Below, piece by piece: positions 26,972 through 36,330 of a stretch of DNA of 64,000 nt. Made by a program: the position numbers and the translations under genes. The notes below the pieces were generated by a model that did not search any database, was not told the DNA's origin, and worked only from the letters and a program-made list of their open reading frames with translations. Position 1 is the first letter of the stretch. The number at the start of each line of letters is the position of its first letter. Source of the stretch: Parabacteroides goldsteinii DSM 19448 = WAL 12034 (GTDB lineage: Bacteria; Bacteroidota; Bacteroidia; Bacteroidales; Tannerellaceae); the NCBI RefSeq assembly GCF_000969835.1, contig NZ_KQ033913.1:1765144-1829143 (forward strand), in the 5' to 3' direction.

Positions 26972-28289
26972 GTCCGTTCAGATAGTCGATAAACCATTGG
27001 TTTCTTGACGGATCGCCCCAATAAAGGTGGGTGTATCCGGCTAAGACGTTCTTATATCTGTATAAAGGGGTAGCGACAGGGCTTCCTTTGGCTGTGCAGG
27101 CGGTAGCGACGGAAGGCAGTTCCTCTTTCTGAGGCTCAATACGGGAATAATGGAACTCGTGTCCGGTCATTACATAATCATTATAATATAATGTACGGTA
27201 TCCCAGACGAAGTTTCATTTGCTCCATAGTAGCCGACTGGTTCAGTAAACCGACCATCGGAAAACTACTCCCATCCGACGATTTTATTTTATTGCATAAA
27301 TACATCATTCCTCCGCATTCGGCAAGTAGCTTCCCTCCTGCTTCTGCATAATCGCGGACAGATTGAAGCATGGAACGGTTTGATGATAAACCGAGAAGGT
27401 ATAATTCGGGATAGCCTCCGGGCAAGTATACAAAATCGGATTCCGGTAATACGGAATCGTGAAGCGGACTGAAAAAGGTAACTTCTCCCAGCCTGTGCAG
27501 CAATTGAATGTTCTCCTCATACGCAAAATTAAAGGCGGTATCACGAGCGATCGAGATTTTCAAAGGAGAAGGCAGCGTTTGTTCAAGCTGAACCATATGA
27601 GAGTTAGAAACAGGTTGGCAGGCGGTCAATGCCAATAGCCTGTCGATATCGACATGTTTCTCTACCAGGGCGGCTACACGGTCGGCAAATGTATCAAAAC
27701 AAAATGTCTCATCCAGGGTTAAGCCCAAATGGCGGCTCGGTATCTCTACGTCGGCCTGTTTGGGAAGGTATCCTAATGCTTCGACACCGGCATCTTCACA
27801 GGCTTGTTTCAAAAAGGAATAATGAGTTTCGGAAGCTACAAAATTGAAAACGGCTCCGACAATGTTTATCTCTTTATAGAAGTTTTTGAAACCGTACAGC
27901 AAAGGGGCAACGGAATAGGCTGTACTTTTTGCGTTTACGATCAGGACGACAGGTATATTTAATGTACGCGCGATTTCAGCACTACTTCCCTGCATAGCAT
28001 CGTATCCGTCAAAAAGGCCCATCACGCCTTCGGTTACCGCATAATCGGCTACCGAAGTATAGCGTCGATACAAATCACATATATGTTGTTCGGACATCAT
28101 GAAACTATCCAAATTGACGGAAGGACAACCGGCGGCCATTTTATGATGGCGCGTGTCGATATAGTCCGGACCACATTTGAACGGCCGGACTTTTCCATAC
28201 CGATTCTTCAACGCCCGAAGCAAACCGAGTGTAAATGTTGTCTTACCGCTTCCTGACGATGCGGCTCCGATCAGTAGATGAGATTTCAT
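26964..28289 (-). CDS. cbiA: cobyrinate a,c-diamide synthase
   Basis: The 441-residue enzyme has an N-terminal P-loop ATPase domain (GAASSGSGKTT at residues 8-18, then KCGPDYIDTRHH) and a C-terminal class I glutamine amidotransferase domain (PGGYPELYL, then LLAECGGMMYL with the nucleophile Cys, and a His-containing HLYWGD near the end). It amidates carboxylates a and c of cobyrinate in anaerobic-type B12 synthesis or corrinoid remodelling. No other cobalamin synthesis genes adjoin it. The 3' end overlaps the convergent AlkD-like gene by 8 bp. Confidence 0.93.
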   Translation of the reverse strand: MKSHLLIGAASSGSGKTTFTLGLLRALKNRYGKVRPFKCGPDYIDTRHHKMAAGCPSVNLDSFMMSEQHICDLYRRYTSVADYAVTEGVMGLFDGYDAMQGSSAEIARTLNIPVVLIVNAKSTAYSVAPLLYGFKNFYKEINIVGAVFNFVASETHYSFLKQACEDAGVEALGYLPKQADVEIPSRHLGLTLDETFCFDTFADRVAALVEKHVDIDRLLALTACQPVSNSHMVQLEQTLPSPLKISIARDTAFNFAYEENIQLLHRLGEVTFFSPLHDSVLPESDFVYLPGGYPELYLLGLSSNRSMLQSVRDYAEAGGKLLAECGGMMYLCNKIKSSDGSSFPMVGLLNQSATMEQMKLRLGYRTLYYNDYVMTGHEFHYSRIEPQKEELPSVATACTAKGSPVATPLYRYKNVLAGYTHLYWGDPSRNQWFIDYLNGLI

Positions 28290-28310
28290 GACTTATCAGA
28301 TTTAAATATC

Positions 28311-28480
28311 ACTTTTCTCTTGATAGAAAAGTAACCAAAAGATCAAGGCTCAACCGGCTTCACCGCTTAGGCCTTTCCAAGGAAGCTGTACTTCCTCTTA
28401 GGATGGCCGACACCGATACTTATAGTAGCAAAGCAGGTGCAGCCTTGATCTTTTGACTACTTTTCCATCAAGGGAAAAGT
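28311..28480. repeat. 170-bp element with 40-bp inverted arms
   Basis: Bases 28311-28350 and 28441-28480 are inverted copies matching at 36 of 40 positions. Each arm contains AAAAGATCAAGGCT at its inner end. The 90-bp interior has a smaller hairpin (GGAAGCTGTACTTCC at 28381-28395). No reading frame for a transposase is present. The element lies between cbiA and panB and looks like a non-autonomous dispersed repeat. Similar sequences recur in Bacteroidales genomes to my recollection, but that was not checked. Confidence 0.85.
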
Positions 28481-28494
28481 CGGGTCAATTATTT

Positions 28495-29322
28495 CTAATA
28501 TTGTTCCTTCTCATTCGGGAAGTCCTGTGTCTTCACATCTTCGATGTATGCCTGGACAGCACGAGTGATCTCTTCTCCGATATTAGCATATCTGCGAAGG
28601 AAACGCGGAGAGAATCCCATATTGATTCCCAACATATCGTGCATAACCAAAACCTGACCGTCTACACCTCCACCGGCACCGATACCGATAATAGGTATGC
28701 TCAGTTCGGAAGCAACACGTGCAGCCAGTTCTGCCGGAATCTTTTCCAGCACGATGGCGAAACATCCGATCTCTTCCAACAGATGAGCGTCGTCAACCAA
28801 CTTCTGTGCTTCTGCTTCTTCACGGGCACGGACGGTATAAGTACCAAACTTATTAATAGACTGCGGAGTCAAACCCAAGTGTCCCATCACAGGAATACCT
28901 GCACAAAGGATACGTTCGATAGATTCTTTTATTTCACTACCTCCCTCCAGTTTAATACAGTCGGCATGCGTCTCTTTCATAACACGGATAGCGGAAGCCA
29001 AAGCCTCTTTCGAGTTTCCCTGGTATGTACCGAAAGGCAGGTCGACTACCACCAATGAACGCTGTACTGCTTTCATAACCGATTTACCATGGTAAATCAT
29101 CTGATCCAATGTGATAGGAAGCGTTGTTACATTACCGGCCATTACATTCGATGCTGAATCGCCGACAAGAATAACATCCATACCAGCCTGATCGATCAGT
29201 TTAGCCATAGAATAATCGTAAGCCGTCAACATAGAAATTTTTTCTCCACGTTGTTTCATTTCCATCAGGCGATGTGTCGTCACCTTTCTTGTATCATCTA
29301 AATCCCTCTTTGCAACTGACAT
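28495..29322 (-). CDS. panB: 3-methyl-2-oxobutanoate hydroxymethyltransferase
   Basis: This 275-residue TIM-barrel enzyme shows the PanB motifs [57 protein letters not shown] and [15 protein letters not shown]. It transfers a hydroxymethyl group from methylene-tetrahydrofolate to alpha-ketoisovalerate, giving ketopantoate for pantothenate and CoA. The active-site Asp and Glu contexts appear intact. It is transcribed alone, from a TAACTTTG -7 element on the minus strand at 29350-29357. Confidence 0.97.
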   Translation of the reverse strand: MSVAKRDLDDTRKVTTHRLMEMKQRGEKISMLTAYDYSMAKLIDQAGMDVILVGDSASNVMAGNVTTLPITLDQMIYHGKSVMKAVQRSLVVVDLPFGTYQGNSKEALASAIRVMKETHADCIKLEGGSEIKESIERILCAGIPVMGHLGLTPQSINKFGTYTVRAREEAEAQKLVDDAHLLEEIGCFAIVLEKIPAELAARVASELSIPIIGIGAGGGVDGQVLVMHDMLGINMGFSPRFLRRYANIGEEITRAVQAYIEDVKTQDFPNEKEQY

Positions 29323-29349
29323 AATGCTTTTTGTTAATTGTTACGGCGG

Positions 29350-29357
29350 CAAAGTTA
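29350..29357 (-). promoter_or_regulatory. -7 element of panB
   Basis: On the minus strand the bases read TAACTTTG, 28 bp before the panB start codon. A TTTG lies 23 bp further upstream (29381-29384), a little beyond the usual spacing. Confidence 0.55.
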
Positions 29358-29426
29358 AGGATATTCTGTAATTAGCAAGACAAACAATAAAATATTTATG
29401 CCGTACAACATATGTTTATTTTTGTA

Positions 29427-29434
29427 TATCTTTG
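29427..29434 (+). promoter_or_regulatory. -7 element of the outer-membrane barrel gene
   Basis: TATCTTTG sits 37 bp before the ATG at 29472. A frame extending upstream to 29412 would run through this promoter and is not preferred. Confidence 0.6.
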
Positions 29435-29471
29435 CGCCCGTTTACATATAACGTTTAATATACAAGCAAAG

Positions 29472-29987
29472 ATGAAAAAGTTAGTTTTTACTTTGGTGGT
29501 TGCATTTATGGCAATCATCAGTGCTGATGCACAGGTTTATGTAGGTGGTTCATTCAATCTTACTCACGACAAGAACGCCGATGTTACCAATTTTTCTATT
29601 GCACCAGAAGTCGGTTATAACCTGAACGAGAACTGGGCTATTGCAGCAGAGATCGGTTATACACATTTCAAATCGGACGAGGACAAGGCTAATGCGTTTA
29701 ATTTCGCTCCTTATGCCCGCTTTTCATTCTTCGAAAAAGGTATTGTCCGTTTATTCCTGGACGGTGGTGTTGGTATCTCTACCTATAAAAGAGAAAGCTA
29801 CGATAGCGTCAACGGTTTCGAAATCGGTATCAAGCCGGGTATTGCACTTGAAATATGCAAGAACCTGACATTTGTCGCTAAATACGGATTCGCCGGTTAT
29901 CGCGATGATTATAAATATGCCAACAGTACATCCGGTATCAGCCTGAGTTCTGAAGACCTGACTTTTGGTTTCCACTACGAATTCTAA
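29472..29987 (+). CDS. outer-membrane beta-barrel protein
   Basis: The 171-residue protein has a signal peptide (MKKLVFTLVVAFMAIISADA, cleavage before QVYVGG). It then shows alternating short amphipathic strands with aromatic ends (YVGGSFNLTHD, NWAIAAEIGYTHFKSD, FNFAPYARFSFFEKG, GFEIGIKPGIALEI), ending in LTFGFHYEF with a C-terminal Phe. This is typical of the eight-stranded OmpX/OmpW-like OMP_b-brl family of Bacteroidetes. No specific function can be read from sequence. It is a monocistronic gene with its own promoter and a hairpin terminator at 30005-30046. Confidence 0.9.
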   Translation: MKKLVFTLVVAFMAIISADAQVYVGGSFNLTHDKNADVTNFSIAPEVGYNLNENWAIAAEIGYTHFKSDEDKANAFNFAPYARFSFFEKGIVRLFLDGGVGISTYKRESYDSVNGFEIGIKPGIALEICKNLTFVAKYGFAGYRDDYKYANSTSGISLSSEDLTFGFHYEF

Positions 29988-30004
29988 TTATCAATCAAAC
30001 AGGA

Positions 30005-30046
30005 AGAGCCTGTCTTTATCCTACTCCGGATAGGCAGGCTCTTTTT
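30005..30046 (+). terminator. intrinsic terminator after the barrel gene
   Basis: AGAGCCTG at 30005-30012 pairs with CAGGCTCT at 30035-30042, with additional internal pairing. A run of T follows. Confidence 0.85.
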
Positions 30047-30098
30047 CTTTCTGAACGCCACTTCTTCAAAAAATATCCTGTTGCCCGAAATATATCAT

Positions 30099-30106
30099 TA
30101 TATTTG
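30099..30106 (+). promoter_or_regulatory. -7 element of the double-GNAT gene
   Basis: TATATTTG lies 26 bp before the ATG at 30133, matching TAnnTTTG. Confidence 0.55.
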
Positions 30107-30132
30107 CATCCACTGAAATATAAGAATATAAT

Positions 30133-31200
30133 ATGGACAATTCAGATTTACTATTCCGGAAAGCAGAAGAAGCAGATATAGCACGTATCTGGGAAATCAT
30201 CGGACAAGCCAAAGCGCAAATGCGACGGTTGAACAGCCATCAATGGGATGAGAATTATCCGGCACTTGAAAACATTGCCAAAGATATTCAATCGGGAAAT
30301 GGATATGTCTTTTGTAATAAAGAAAATATAGCTGTTACTTATGGCGTTATTTCTTTCGACGGAGAGCCAGCCTACAAAGAAATCGACGGTAAATGGACAA
30401 ACGAGCTTCCTTACATGGTGGTTCACCGACTGGCCGTAGCCGATGAGATGAAACATCAAGGATTGGCGAAACGTTTTATGTTGCAGGCGGAAGAAGTAAG
30501 CCGTAACAAGGGCATCTATGAATTTCGCATCGACACCAATTTCGACAATCAGTATATGCTCCGCTTAATAGATTCTTTGGGATTCAGTTACTCTGGAGAA
30601 GTTCCTTACAGGGGAGATAAACGCAAAGCGTTTGAAAAAAGCATCCGCCCCCACTCTTCTTCTTTCGGGATTCCGGGTTATACGATCCGGGAAGCTATTT
30701 ATGAAGATGCAGAAATCATATACGAAGCGATAGATAAACATCGTGAGGATTTACGGATCTGGTTACCGTTTGTCGATGGTTTAAACAGTGTTGCGGATGA
30801 ACAGTCATTCCTGGAATCTACATTAAAAGTGCCTTATAAAGAACGGGATGTCGTATATATCATTGAAAAAGGCTTTGCGATCTGTGGTCTGATCGGTTTT
30901 CATTTCTCAGACCGAACAAACCATCGTACGGAAATAGGATACTGGCTGCTTCCTGAGTTTCGGGGAAAAGGTGTTATTACACGGGCCGTCCATTATCTCT
31001 GCCAATGGGCGTTCTTTGAAAAAGATTTCAACCGCATCCAGGTACGATGTGCCGTGGGCAATCAACCCAGCAACGCCATTCCTCAACGTTTAGGCTTCAC
31101 ACTGGAAGGAACGGAACGTGACGGAGAATTACTTTCTTCCGGTGAATACACGGATATAAATGTATATAGTTTACTGAGGAAGGAGTTGGAGTTGAAATAA
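30133..31200 (+). CDS. tandem double GNAT N-acetyltransferase
   Basis: The 355-residue protein contains two acetyltransferase domains in one chain. Residues 1-170 form a GNAT domain with VHRLAVADEMKHQGLAKRFM as the acetyl-CoA binding region. Residues 178-352 form a RimJ/RimL-type domain with EIGYWLLPEFRGKGVITRAV and NQPSNAIPQRLGFTLEG. The first resembles generic small-molecule GNATs, the second those acting on protein N termini or ribosomal proteins. Substrates are unknown. Separate homologues of each domain are common, while this fused form is less so. It is transcribed alone. Confidence 0.88.
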   Translation: MDNSDLLFRKAEEADIARIWEIIGQAKAQMRRLNSHQWDENYPALENIAKDIQSGNGYVFCNKENIAVTYGVISFDGEPAYKEIDGKWTNELPYMVVHRLAVADEMKHQGLAKRFMLQAEEVSRNKGIYEFRIDTNFDNQYMLRLIDSLGFSYSGEVPYRGDKRKAFEKSIRPHSSSFGIPGYTIREAIYEDAEIIYEAIDKHREDLRIWLPFVDGLNSVADEQSFLESTLKVPYKERDVVYIIEKGFAICGLIGFHFSDRTNHRTEIGYWLLPEFRGKGVITRAVHYLCQWAFFEKDFNRIQVRCAVGNQPSNAIPQRLGFTLEGTERDGELLSSGEYTDINVYSLLRKELELK

Positions 31201-31275
31201 TAATAAATCAACCTGTGTAAAAATCACACAAGTTCAAACAAGTTGCAGTAAACCTCATCAATCAAAATAATTAAG

Positions 31276-31743
31276 ATGGAACAAGAAATTCAATTAAACG
31301 AACATAATAAGGCTGAATATCCACCGATGCATACAGCCGAACATATTTTAAATCAGACGATGGTTCGCATGTTTGGTTGTCCGCGTTCGAAGAATGCCCA
31401 TATAGAAAGGAAAAAGAGCAAGTGCGATTATGAATTATCGGAAGCGCCTACCGCTGAAATGATGGCTGAAGTAGAACGCCGGATAAATGAAGTAATAGAA
31501 CAGCATCTGCCTGTAACGATCGAATTTATTCCGAAAGCGGAAGCCGGAGCCATTGTCGATCTCAGTAAATTACCGGAAGATGCGAGTGAGACATTACGTA
31601 TTGTTCGTGTCGGAGATTATGATGCCTGTGCATGTATTGGTGCACATGTCAGCAACACTTCTGAAATAGGGCGGTTTAAACTCTTGAATTACGATTATAC
31701 TGACGGACGGTTACGCCTGCGGTTCAAACTGGAAACTGCATAA
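31276..31743 (+). CDS. AlaX-like freestanding tRNA editing domain
   Basis: This 155-residue protein corresponds to the second additional domain of alanyl/threonyl-tRNA synthetases. HTAEHILNQTM gives the HxxxH zinc ligands, and YDACACIGAHVSNTSEIG gives the Cys and His pair of the editing site. Such stand-alone proteins hydrolyse mischarged Ser- or Gly-tRNA(Ala), or related mischarged tRNAs. The exact tRNA cannot be told here. The gene has an intrinsic terminator directly after it (31765-31802). Confidence 0.85.
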   Translation: MEQEIQLNEHNKAEYPPMHTAEHILNQTMVRMFGCPRSKNAHIERKKSKCDYELSEAPTAEMMAEVERRINEVIEQHLPVTIEFIPKAEAGAIVDLSKLPEDASETLRIVRVGDYDACACIGAHVSNTSEIGRFKLLNYDYTDGRLRLRFKLETA

Positions 31744-31764
31744 ACAAAGATATAATTATTAAAG

Positions 31765-31802
31765 AAAGGCTCTTATCCCCAACACAGGTAAGAGCCTTTT
31801 CT
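31765..31802. terminator. intrinsic terminator between convergent genes
   Basis: AAAGGCTCTTA at 31765-31775 pairs with TAAGAGCCTTT at 31789-31799. T runs on the plus strand and A on the left let it work for the AlaX-like gene and probably for the convergent ABC operon. Confidence 0.85.
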
Positions 31803-31815
31803 GATATTAATCGGA

Positions 31816-32772
31816 TTAACGGGAACGAACTTCCCTTCTCATAAAAGAAACGTAAGACAAGGCAAAACAAACAACTGTCGCTGCAATCAACCCTGTCAGC
31901 TGCGGCCAGACAACGATCAGGCTCTGGCCCAGAGGCAACGGACTGGGGATAGCCCCATGCACCTGTTCCATCGTCAACGGTCCCAGACTTCTGACAGAAG
32001 GCATCAGCAAGGTTGTCGTTGCATCACTGAACAACTGGCTCGGCGCGAAGCGCAACAGGTTAAGCATAAAGCGCTGGTAGCTGATTATCTGGTAATCGCT
32101 GGCAAATCCGGAAGGACTGAGTGCTTTCCCTATCAGATTGATGATCATATTATAGAACACACTGAAAAATAACCAGATGGCCACACAAGCCAGTGCGGAT
32201 GTCGCAGCCTGACGGAACTGTATGGAAAAGAATATCGACAGATTCAGCCAAAAAGCAACATAGAAGATGCTGACAATGATAAAGAACACCATTCGCAAAA
32301 ACTCTTCCGCCGTCGGAGGAATACCGATCGCTATCAATCCGAATCCCATCACCAGAAACCCCAGGGAGAACAACATAATGCCAATAACAATCAATGCCCC
32401 GACGAATTTGGCATTAATCAGGTAATCACGATGGATAGGTTGAGACAGGATACGACTCAATGTACCTCTGTTTTGTTCAGAATTGATCGCATCGAATCCT
32501 AACGCAATCCCCAGCAAAGGCCCCAGGAAACTGATAAAGACAACAAAAGAAGGCAAAGTTCCATCCGAAACGGTAAACAGTTTCAGGAAAAGGAACGCAT
32601 TGTCTGGGTCATTAGGCTTGATGGAGTCTCCGATATTAGTCAGAGCAGTATATAACGACCCCATACAAGTCAATGCAATAAGGACGATCATGATAATAAA
32701 ACGCCAGCTTCTCACATGATCGGAGACTTCTTTATTCACAATTACCCAAAAGGGATGATATATTCTATTCAT
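31816..32772 (-). CDS. ABC-2 type transporter permease
   Basis: The 318-residue membrane protein has about six hydrophobic segments. After a first segment comes LGPLLGIALGFDAINSEQNR followed by GTLSRILSQPIHRDYLI, the typical ABC-2 permease coupling region. The start at 32772 is chosen because GGAGG lies 11-15 bases upstream inside the ATPase gene; a longer frame to 32811 has no such site. It forms an exporter with the ATPase encoded immediately before it and the NEW3 protein of the same operon. The substrate is unknown. Confidence 0.88.
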   Translation of the reverse strand: MNRIYHPFWVIVNKEVSDHVRSWRFIIMIVLIALTCMGSLYTALTNIGDSIKPNDPDNAFLFLKLFTVSDGTLPSFVVFISFLGPLLGIALGFDAINSEQNRGTLSRILSQPIHRDYLINAKFVGALIVIGIMLFSLGFLVMGFGLIAIGIPPTAEEFLRMVFFIIVSIFYVAFWLNLSIFFSIQFRQAATSALACVAIWLFFSVFYNMIINLIGKALSPSGFASDYQIISYQRFMLNLLRFAPSQLFSDATTTLLMPSVRSLGPLTMEQVHGAIPSPLPLGQSLIVVWPQLTGLIAATVVCFALSYVSFMRREVRSR

Positions 32773-33505
32773 GACCTTTACCTCCTTCGAAATAATGATT
32801 ATAAATATCATCGAGTCCGTGCTCTTTCTTCTGTTGCTCCGTCAGTTCAATGTCGGCCAACAGTTTACCACTGCTGAACAGACCGACACGGTTACAGACC
32901 TGCTGAACCTGGTCCAGATGATGGGAAGAGAACAGCACCGTCAGCCCTTCTTCATGACTCAGCTGATGAATCAGGTCCATAAACTCACGGACACCGGCAG
33001 GATCTATTCCTGATGTCGGTTCGTCCAAAATAATCACTTCCGGATCTTTAATAAGGACATCTGCCAAGCCTAAACGCTGACGCATACCCCGCGAATATTT
33101 ACCGGCTTTCTTATTCCCTTCATTCATCAGACCGACTCTTTCAAGCAATTGAACAGCTTTTTCCTTTGCATCCTTCTTCGGAATACCGTTCAGCTGAGCT
33201 GTATATACCAGATTTTCTATCCCGGTCATGTCGTCATAAAACCCGACATCTTCCGGCAGATAGCCAACTATCCGTTTTACTTCTATCGGGTGCGTGGTAG
33301 AATCTACGCCACATACTTTCACAGAACCCGAAGTCGGCTCAGTCAGTCCCAGCATCATCAGGATCGTTGTAGACTTTCCGGCTCCGTTAGGTCCCAGTAA
33401 TCCGAATATGTCCTTTTTATTAATGGTCAGGTTCAAATCATTTACCGCAGTAAAACCACCATACTTTTTTGTCAGTCCGGTAAGTTCAATAACTGGTTGA
33501 CCCAT
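32765..33505 (-). CDS. ABC transporter ATP-binding protein
   Basis: This 246-residue ATPase has all nucleotide-binding motifs: LLGPNGAGKSTTI (Walker A), YSRGMRQRLGLADVLI (signature), VIILDEPTSGIDPAG (Walker B) and SSHHLDQV (H loop). It belongs to the CcmA/NatA-like subgroup that partners ABC-2 permeases. The coding region overlaps the permease start by 8 bp, which couples the two. The preceding gene encodes a NEW3-domain protein 3 bp away. Confidence 0.95.
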   Translation of the reverse strand: MGQPVIELTGLTKKYGGFTAVNDLNLTINKKDIFGLLGPNGAGKSTTILMMLGLTEPTSGSVKVCGVDSTTHPIEVKRIVGYLPEDVGFYDDMTGIENLVYTAQLNGIPKKDAKEKAVQLLERVGLMNEGNKKAGKYSRGMRQRLGLADVLIKDPEVIILDEPTSGIDPAGVREFMDLIHQLSHEEGLTVLFSSHHLDQVQQVCNRVGLFSSGKLLADIELTEQQKKEHGLDDIYNHYFEGGKGHE

Positions 33506-33508
33506 GGC

Positions 33509-34660
33509 TTACCTCCTTCCATATTTGCGGAACAGATAATAGACGCCTCCCAATACCAAAACAATGATCAGAACACCAACCCAGCCCCATATCATCGGAG
33601 TTTTTACGGAAATACGAAAATCGGTTGTAGCATTTACCTCCGGAGTCTTGACTGTCATCTTTGTTACATAATCTCCGGGAAGTGCTTTTTTAGAAGCCTT
33701 TACCGTAGCAACAACGTTTGTAGTCTGTCCGGCTCCCAGCTTCATCAGTTTTGCCGGTTCGAAAGTAACCTCCCAGTCTACCGGTTTGCTGGCAGAAAGC
33801 TCTATATCTTTTAGTTCGGCAGAACCGGTATTTTTCACAACCAAATCGATCCGTTTCGTCTCACCGGCTGTAATATCAGAACTAAGCAAACCTCTCGGAG
33901 TAGTCAATTCCATTTCATAAGAACCGGTTACTACCACTTCCAGGTCCAGATCGGCAGAAGTGGAACCCGTCGAGGCATGAACAGGTATTTTATAACTTCC
34001 TGCTGCAACATTAGCCGGCGGGTTGACGTCGATAGTTATATTCTGGGTTGCATTAGGTTCTACCTGTGCAGATGTTGCCTGCTTGTAATTCGGCTTGAAT
34101 ACCACATTCCAGCCCCGCTGTACATCGGCTGTCAAAGCATAGAGTTGCTGCTCCGCTGTACGGTTCTTGATCGTTGCATTGAATGTAAATGTCGATTTGG
34201 AATTTCCCTCCATGTTCGGCTGCGTAGTCGTGAAATCGGTCTGGTAAGTTCCCTGCTTGGAGACGGTAATCGTAAGCGGGAGTTTCGCCATTCCGTCGGC
34301 AGAGACCGTAAAATTATAAGTACCTTTATTCACCTTCACCGGCACTTCGACCTTTAAAGAGAAATTTTTCTTTTCATCCGGCAGAACTGACAACTGACTG
34401 ATTGTAAAACCTCCGGACTTCACCTCATAACTCCATCCCCGGGGCATTCCTTCCACGGAAATCGTCGCATTCTTCACTTCGTCACTCTTGTTGATGACGT
34501 CAACACTGTAATCAATCGACTCTCCCGGTGGAACAGAAATCTTTGTGTAGGGAGTGTACAACATCACGCTCTCTTTTGTGTCCGTAGCGTGGATCTTACA
34601 AGGGATAACACCCAATAACAGTACCAATAGTAGGTTTAAACAGTTAATTTGCATTTTCAT
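33509..34660 (-). CDS. NEW3-domain membrane-anchored periplasmic protein of an ABC exporter operon
   Basis: This 383-residue protein has an N-terminal signal sequence (LLLVLLLGVIPCKIHA), three to four Ig-like beta domains of the NEW3 (NPCBM-associated) type with repeats such as GYVTK/GTYNFTVSADG and GSYKIPVHASTG, and a C-terminal membrane helix (IWGWVGVLIIVLVLGGVYYL) followed by RKYGRR. Such proteins occur next to ABC-2 exporters in Bacteroidetes and archaea. They probably act on the outer face of the membrane, but the role is not established. It is the first gene of the three-gene operon, with a TATATTTG -7 element at 34709-34716. Confidence 0.85.
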   Translation of the reverse strand: MKMQINCLNLLLVLLLGVIPCKIHATDTKESVMLYTPYTKISVPPGESIDYSVDVINKSDEVKNATISVEGMPRGWSYEVKSGGFTISQLSVLPDEKKNFSLKVEVPVKVNKGTYNFTVSADGMAKLPLTITVSKQGTYQTDFTTTQPNMEGNSKSTFTFNATIKNRTAEQQLYALTADVQRGWNVVFKPNYKQATSAQVEPNATQNITIDVNPPANVAAGSYKIPVHASTGSTSADLDLEVVVTGSYEMELTTPRGLLSSDITAGETKRIDLVVKNTGSAELKDIELSASKPVDWEVTFEPAKLMKLGAGQTTNVVATVKASKKALPGDYVTKMTVKTPEVNATTDFRISVKTPMIWGWVGVLIIVLVLGGVYYLFRKYGRR

Positions 34661-34708
34661 AATGATTTTTATAGAGTATACAAAAATGATTACTTAATTA
34701 GCCGGTGA

Positions 34709-34716
34709 CAAATATA
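34709..34716 (-). promoter_or_regulatory. -7 element of the NEW3/ABC operon
   Basis: On the minus strand the bases read TATATTTG, 48 bp upstream of the ATG at 34660. The rest of the 34661-34983 gap is AT-rich and holds the divergent pgk promoter. I see no other structure in it. Confidence 0.55.
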
Positions 34717-34928
34717 TAAACTGTGATTATTAGCAATTATTAAAAGTGTTAAAAAAAATCTATTACACAAGATCTCCCATCTTTTTACCCTAAGGCCCTC
34801 TCCTGTTTACGACAACAGATTATTCAGCATCTATACATTATATATAGACAAAACCAAAAGATGTCATTCGGATGCTAAATAGACCGAATTATTATGTAAA
34901 TGTAACACTGAAATAAAATATTTTTATG

Positions 34929-34936
34929 TAAGTTTG
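34929..34936 (+). promoter_or_regulatory. -7 element of pgk
   Basis: TAAGTTTG lies 47 bp before the pgk ATG at 34984, on the plus strand. Confidence 0.6.
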
Positions 34937-34983
34937 CGAGCGCTAAGAAAGACATTTTATACAGAAATTTAAATACAAGAGTT

Positions 34984-36255
34984 ATGCAATCAATTGACAA
35001 TTTCAATTTTGCCGGCAAAAAGGCATTTGTAAGAGTTGACTTCAACGTTCCATTGGACGAAAACTTCAACATCACAGACGACACTCGTATCCGTGCCGCT
35101 CTTCCTACTCTTAAGAAGATCCTGGCAGACGGTGGCAGTGTAATTATCGGTTCACACCTGGGCCGTCCGAAAGGCGTTACAGATAAATATTCTTTGAAAC
35201 ATATCCTGAAACACGTTTCTGAACTGCTGGGCGTAGAAGTTCAGTTTGCTAACGACTGTATCGGCGAAGAAGCCGGCGCTAAGGCTGCTGCATTGCAACC
35301 GGGCGAAGCATTGTTGCTGGAAAACCTTCGTTTCTATGCTGAAGAAGAAGGCAAACCAAGAGGTTTGGCGGAAGACGCAACAGACGATGAAAAGAAAGCT
35401 GCCAAGAAAGCCGTTAAAGAAAGCCAGAAAGAATTCACAAAGAGACTGGCTTCTTATGCAGACTGCTATGTAAACGATGCATTCGGTACAGCTCACCGTG
35501 CTCACGCTTCTACAGCGCTGATCGCTGACTACTTCGATACTGACCATAAGATGTTCGGTTACCTGATGGAAAAAGAAGTAAAAGCTGTCGATAAAGTAAT
35601 GAGCGACATCACTCGTCCGTTCACTGCTATCATGGGTGGTTCTAAAGTTTCTTCTAAAATCGAAATCATCGAAAACCTGCTGGGTAAGGTAGATAACCTG
35701 ATCGTAACAGGTGGTATGACTTATACTTTCACAAAGGCTATGGGTGGTAAGATCGGTAACTCTATCGTTGAAGACGATAAGTTGGATCTGGCTCTTGACC
35801 TGATGAAGAAAGCAAAAGAAAAAGGTGTAAACCTGGTATTGGCTGTAGACGCTAAGATTGCTGACGCTTTCAGTAACGACGCAAACACTAAATATGCTGA
35901 CGTAAACGAAATTCCTGACGGATGGGAAGGTCTTGACATCGGTCCTAAGACTATCGAAATCTACGCTGACGTTATCAAAAACTCAAAGACTATCCTTTGG
36001 AACGGTCCTACAGGCGTATTCGAATTCGATAACTTCACTGACGGTTCACGTGCAGTAGGTAACGCTATCGTTGAAGCTACAAAGAACGGTGCATTCTCTC
36101 TTGTTGGTGGTGGCGACTCTGTTGCCTGCGTTAACAAGTTCGGTATCGCAGACCAGGTTTCTTATGTATCTACAGGTGGTGGTGCTTTGCTGGAAGCTAT
36201 CGAAGGTAAAGTTCTTCCGGGTATCGCTGCTGTAAAGGGCGAACCGTATAAATAA
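34984..36255 (+). CDS. pgk: phosphoglycerate kinase
   Basis: The 423-residue enzyme carries the PGK signature [17 protein letters not shown] near the N terminus. It also has [45 protein letters not shown]-like [12 protein letters not shown], and the nucleotide-binding [13 protein letters not shown] and GGGDSVACV. It transfers a phosphate from 1,3-bisphosphoglycerate to ADP in glycolysis. The coding region is strongly codon-biased, as expected of a highly expressed gene. It is monocistronic with an intrinsic terminator at 36289-36321. Confidence 0.98.
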   Translation: MQSIDNFNFAGKKAFVRVDFNVPLDENFNITDDTRIRAALPTLKKILADGGSVIIGSHLGRPKGVTDKYSLKHILKHVSELLGVEVQFANDCIGEEAGAKAAALQPGEALLLENLRFYAEEEGKPRGLAEDATDDEKKAAKKAVKESQKEFTKRLASYADCYVNDAFGTAHRAHASTALIADYFDTDHKMFGYLMEKEVKAVDKVMSDITRPFTAIMGGSKVSSKIEIIENLLGKVDNLIVTGGMTYTFTKAMGGKIGNSIVEDDKLDLALDLMKKAKEKGVNLVLAVDAKIADAFSNDANTKYADVNEIPDGWEGLDIGPKTIEIYADVIKNSKTILWNGPTGVFEFDNFTDGSRAVGNAIVEATKNGAFSLVGGGDSVACVNKFGIADQVSYVSTGGGALLEAIEGKVLPGIAAVKGEPYK

Positions 36256-36288
36256 GAATAAGAAAATACTCTTATCTAAATAAGCGCC

Positions 36289-36321
36289 AAGGCTGTCCCT
36301 GAAAAGGTGACAGCCTTTGTT
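36289..36321 (+). terminator. intrinsic terminator after pgk
   Basis: AAGGCTGTC at 36289-36297 pairs with GACAGCCTT at 36309-36317, with a T-rich tail after it. Confidence 0.85.
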
Positions 36322-36330
36322 TGTTTCATC

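Noticed and set aside
28311..28480. Insertion sequence
   Set aside because: No transposase frame exists within or beside the inverted arms, so only a non-autonomous repeat is claimed.
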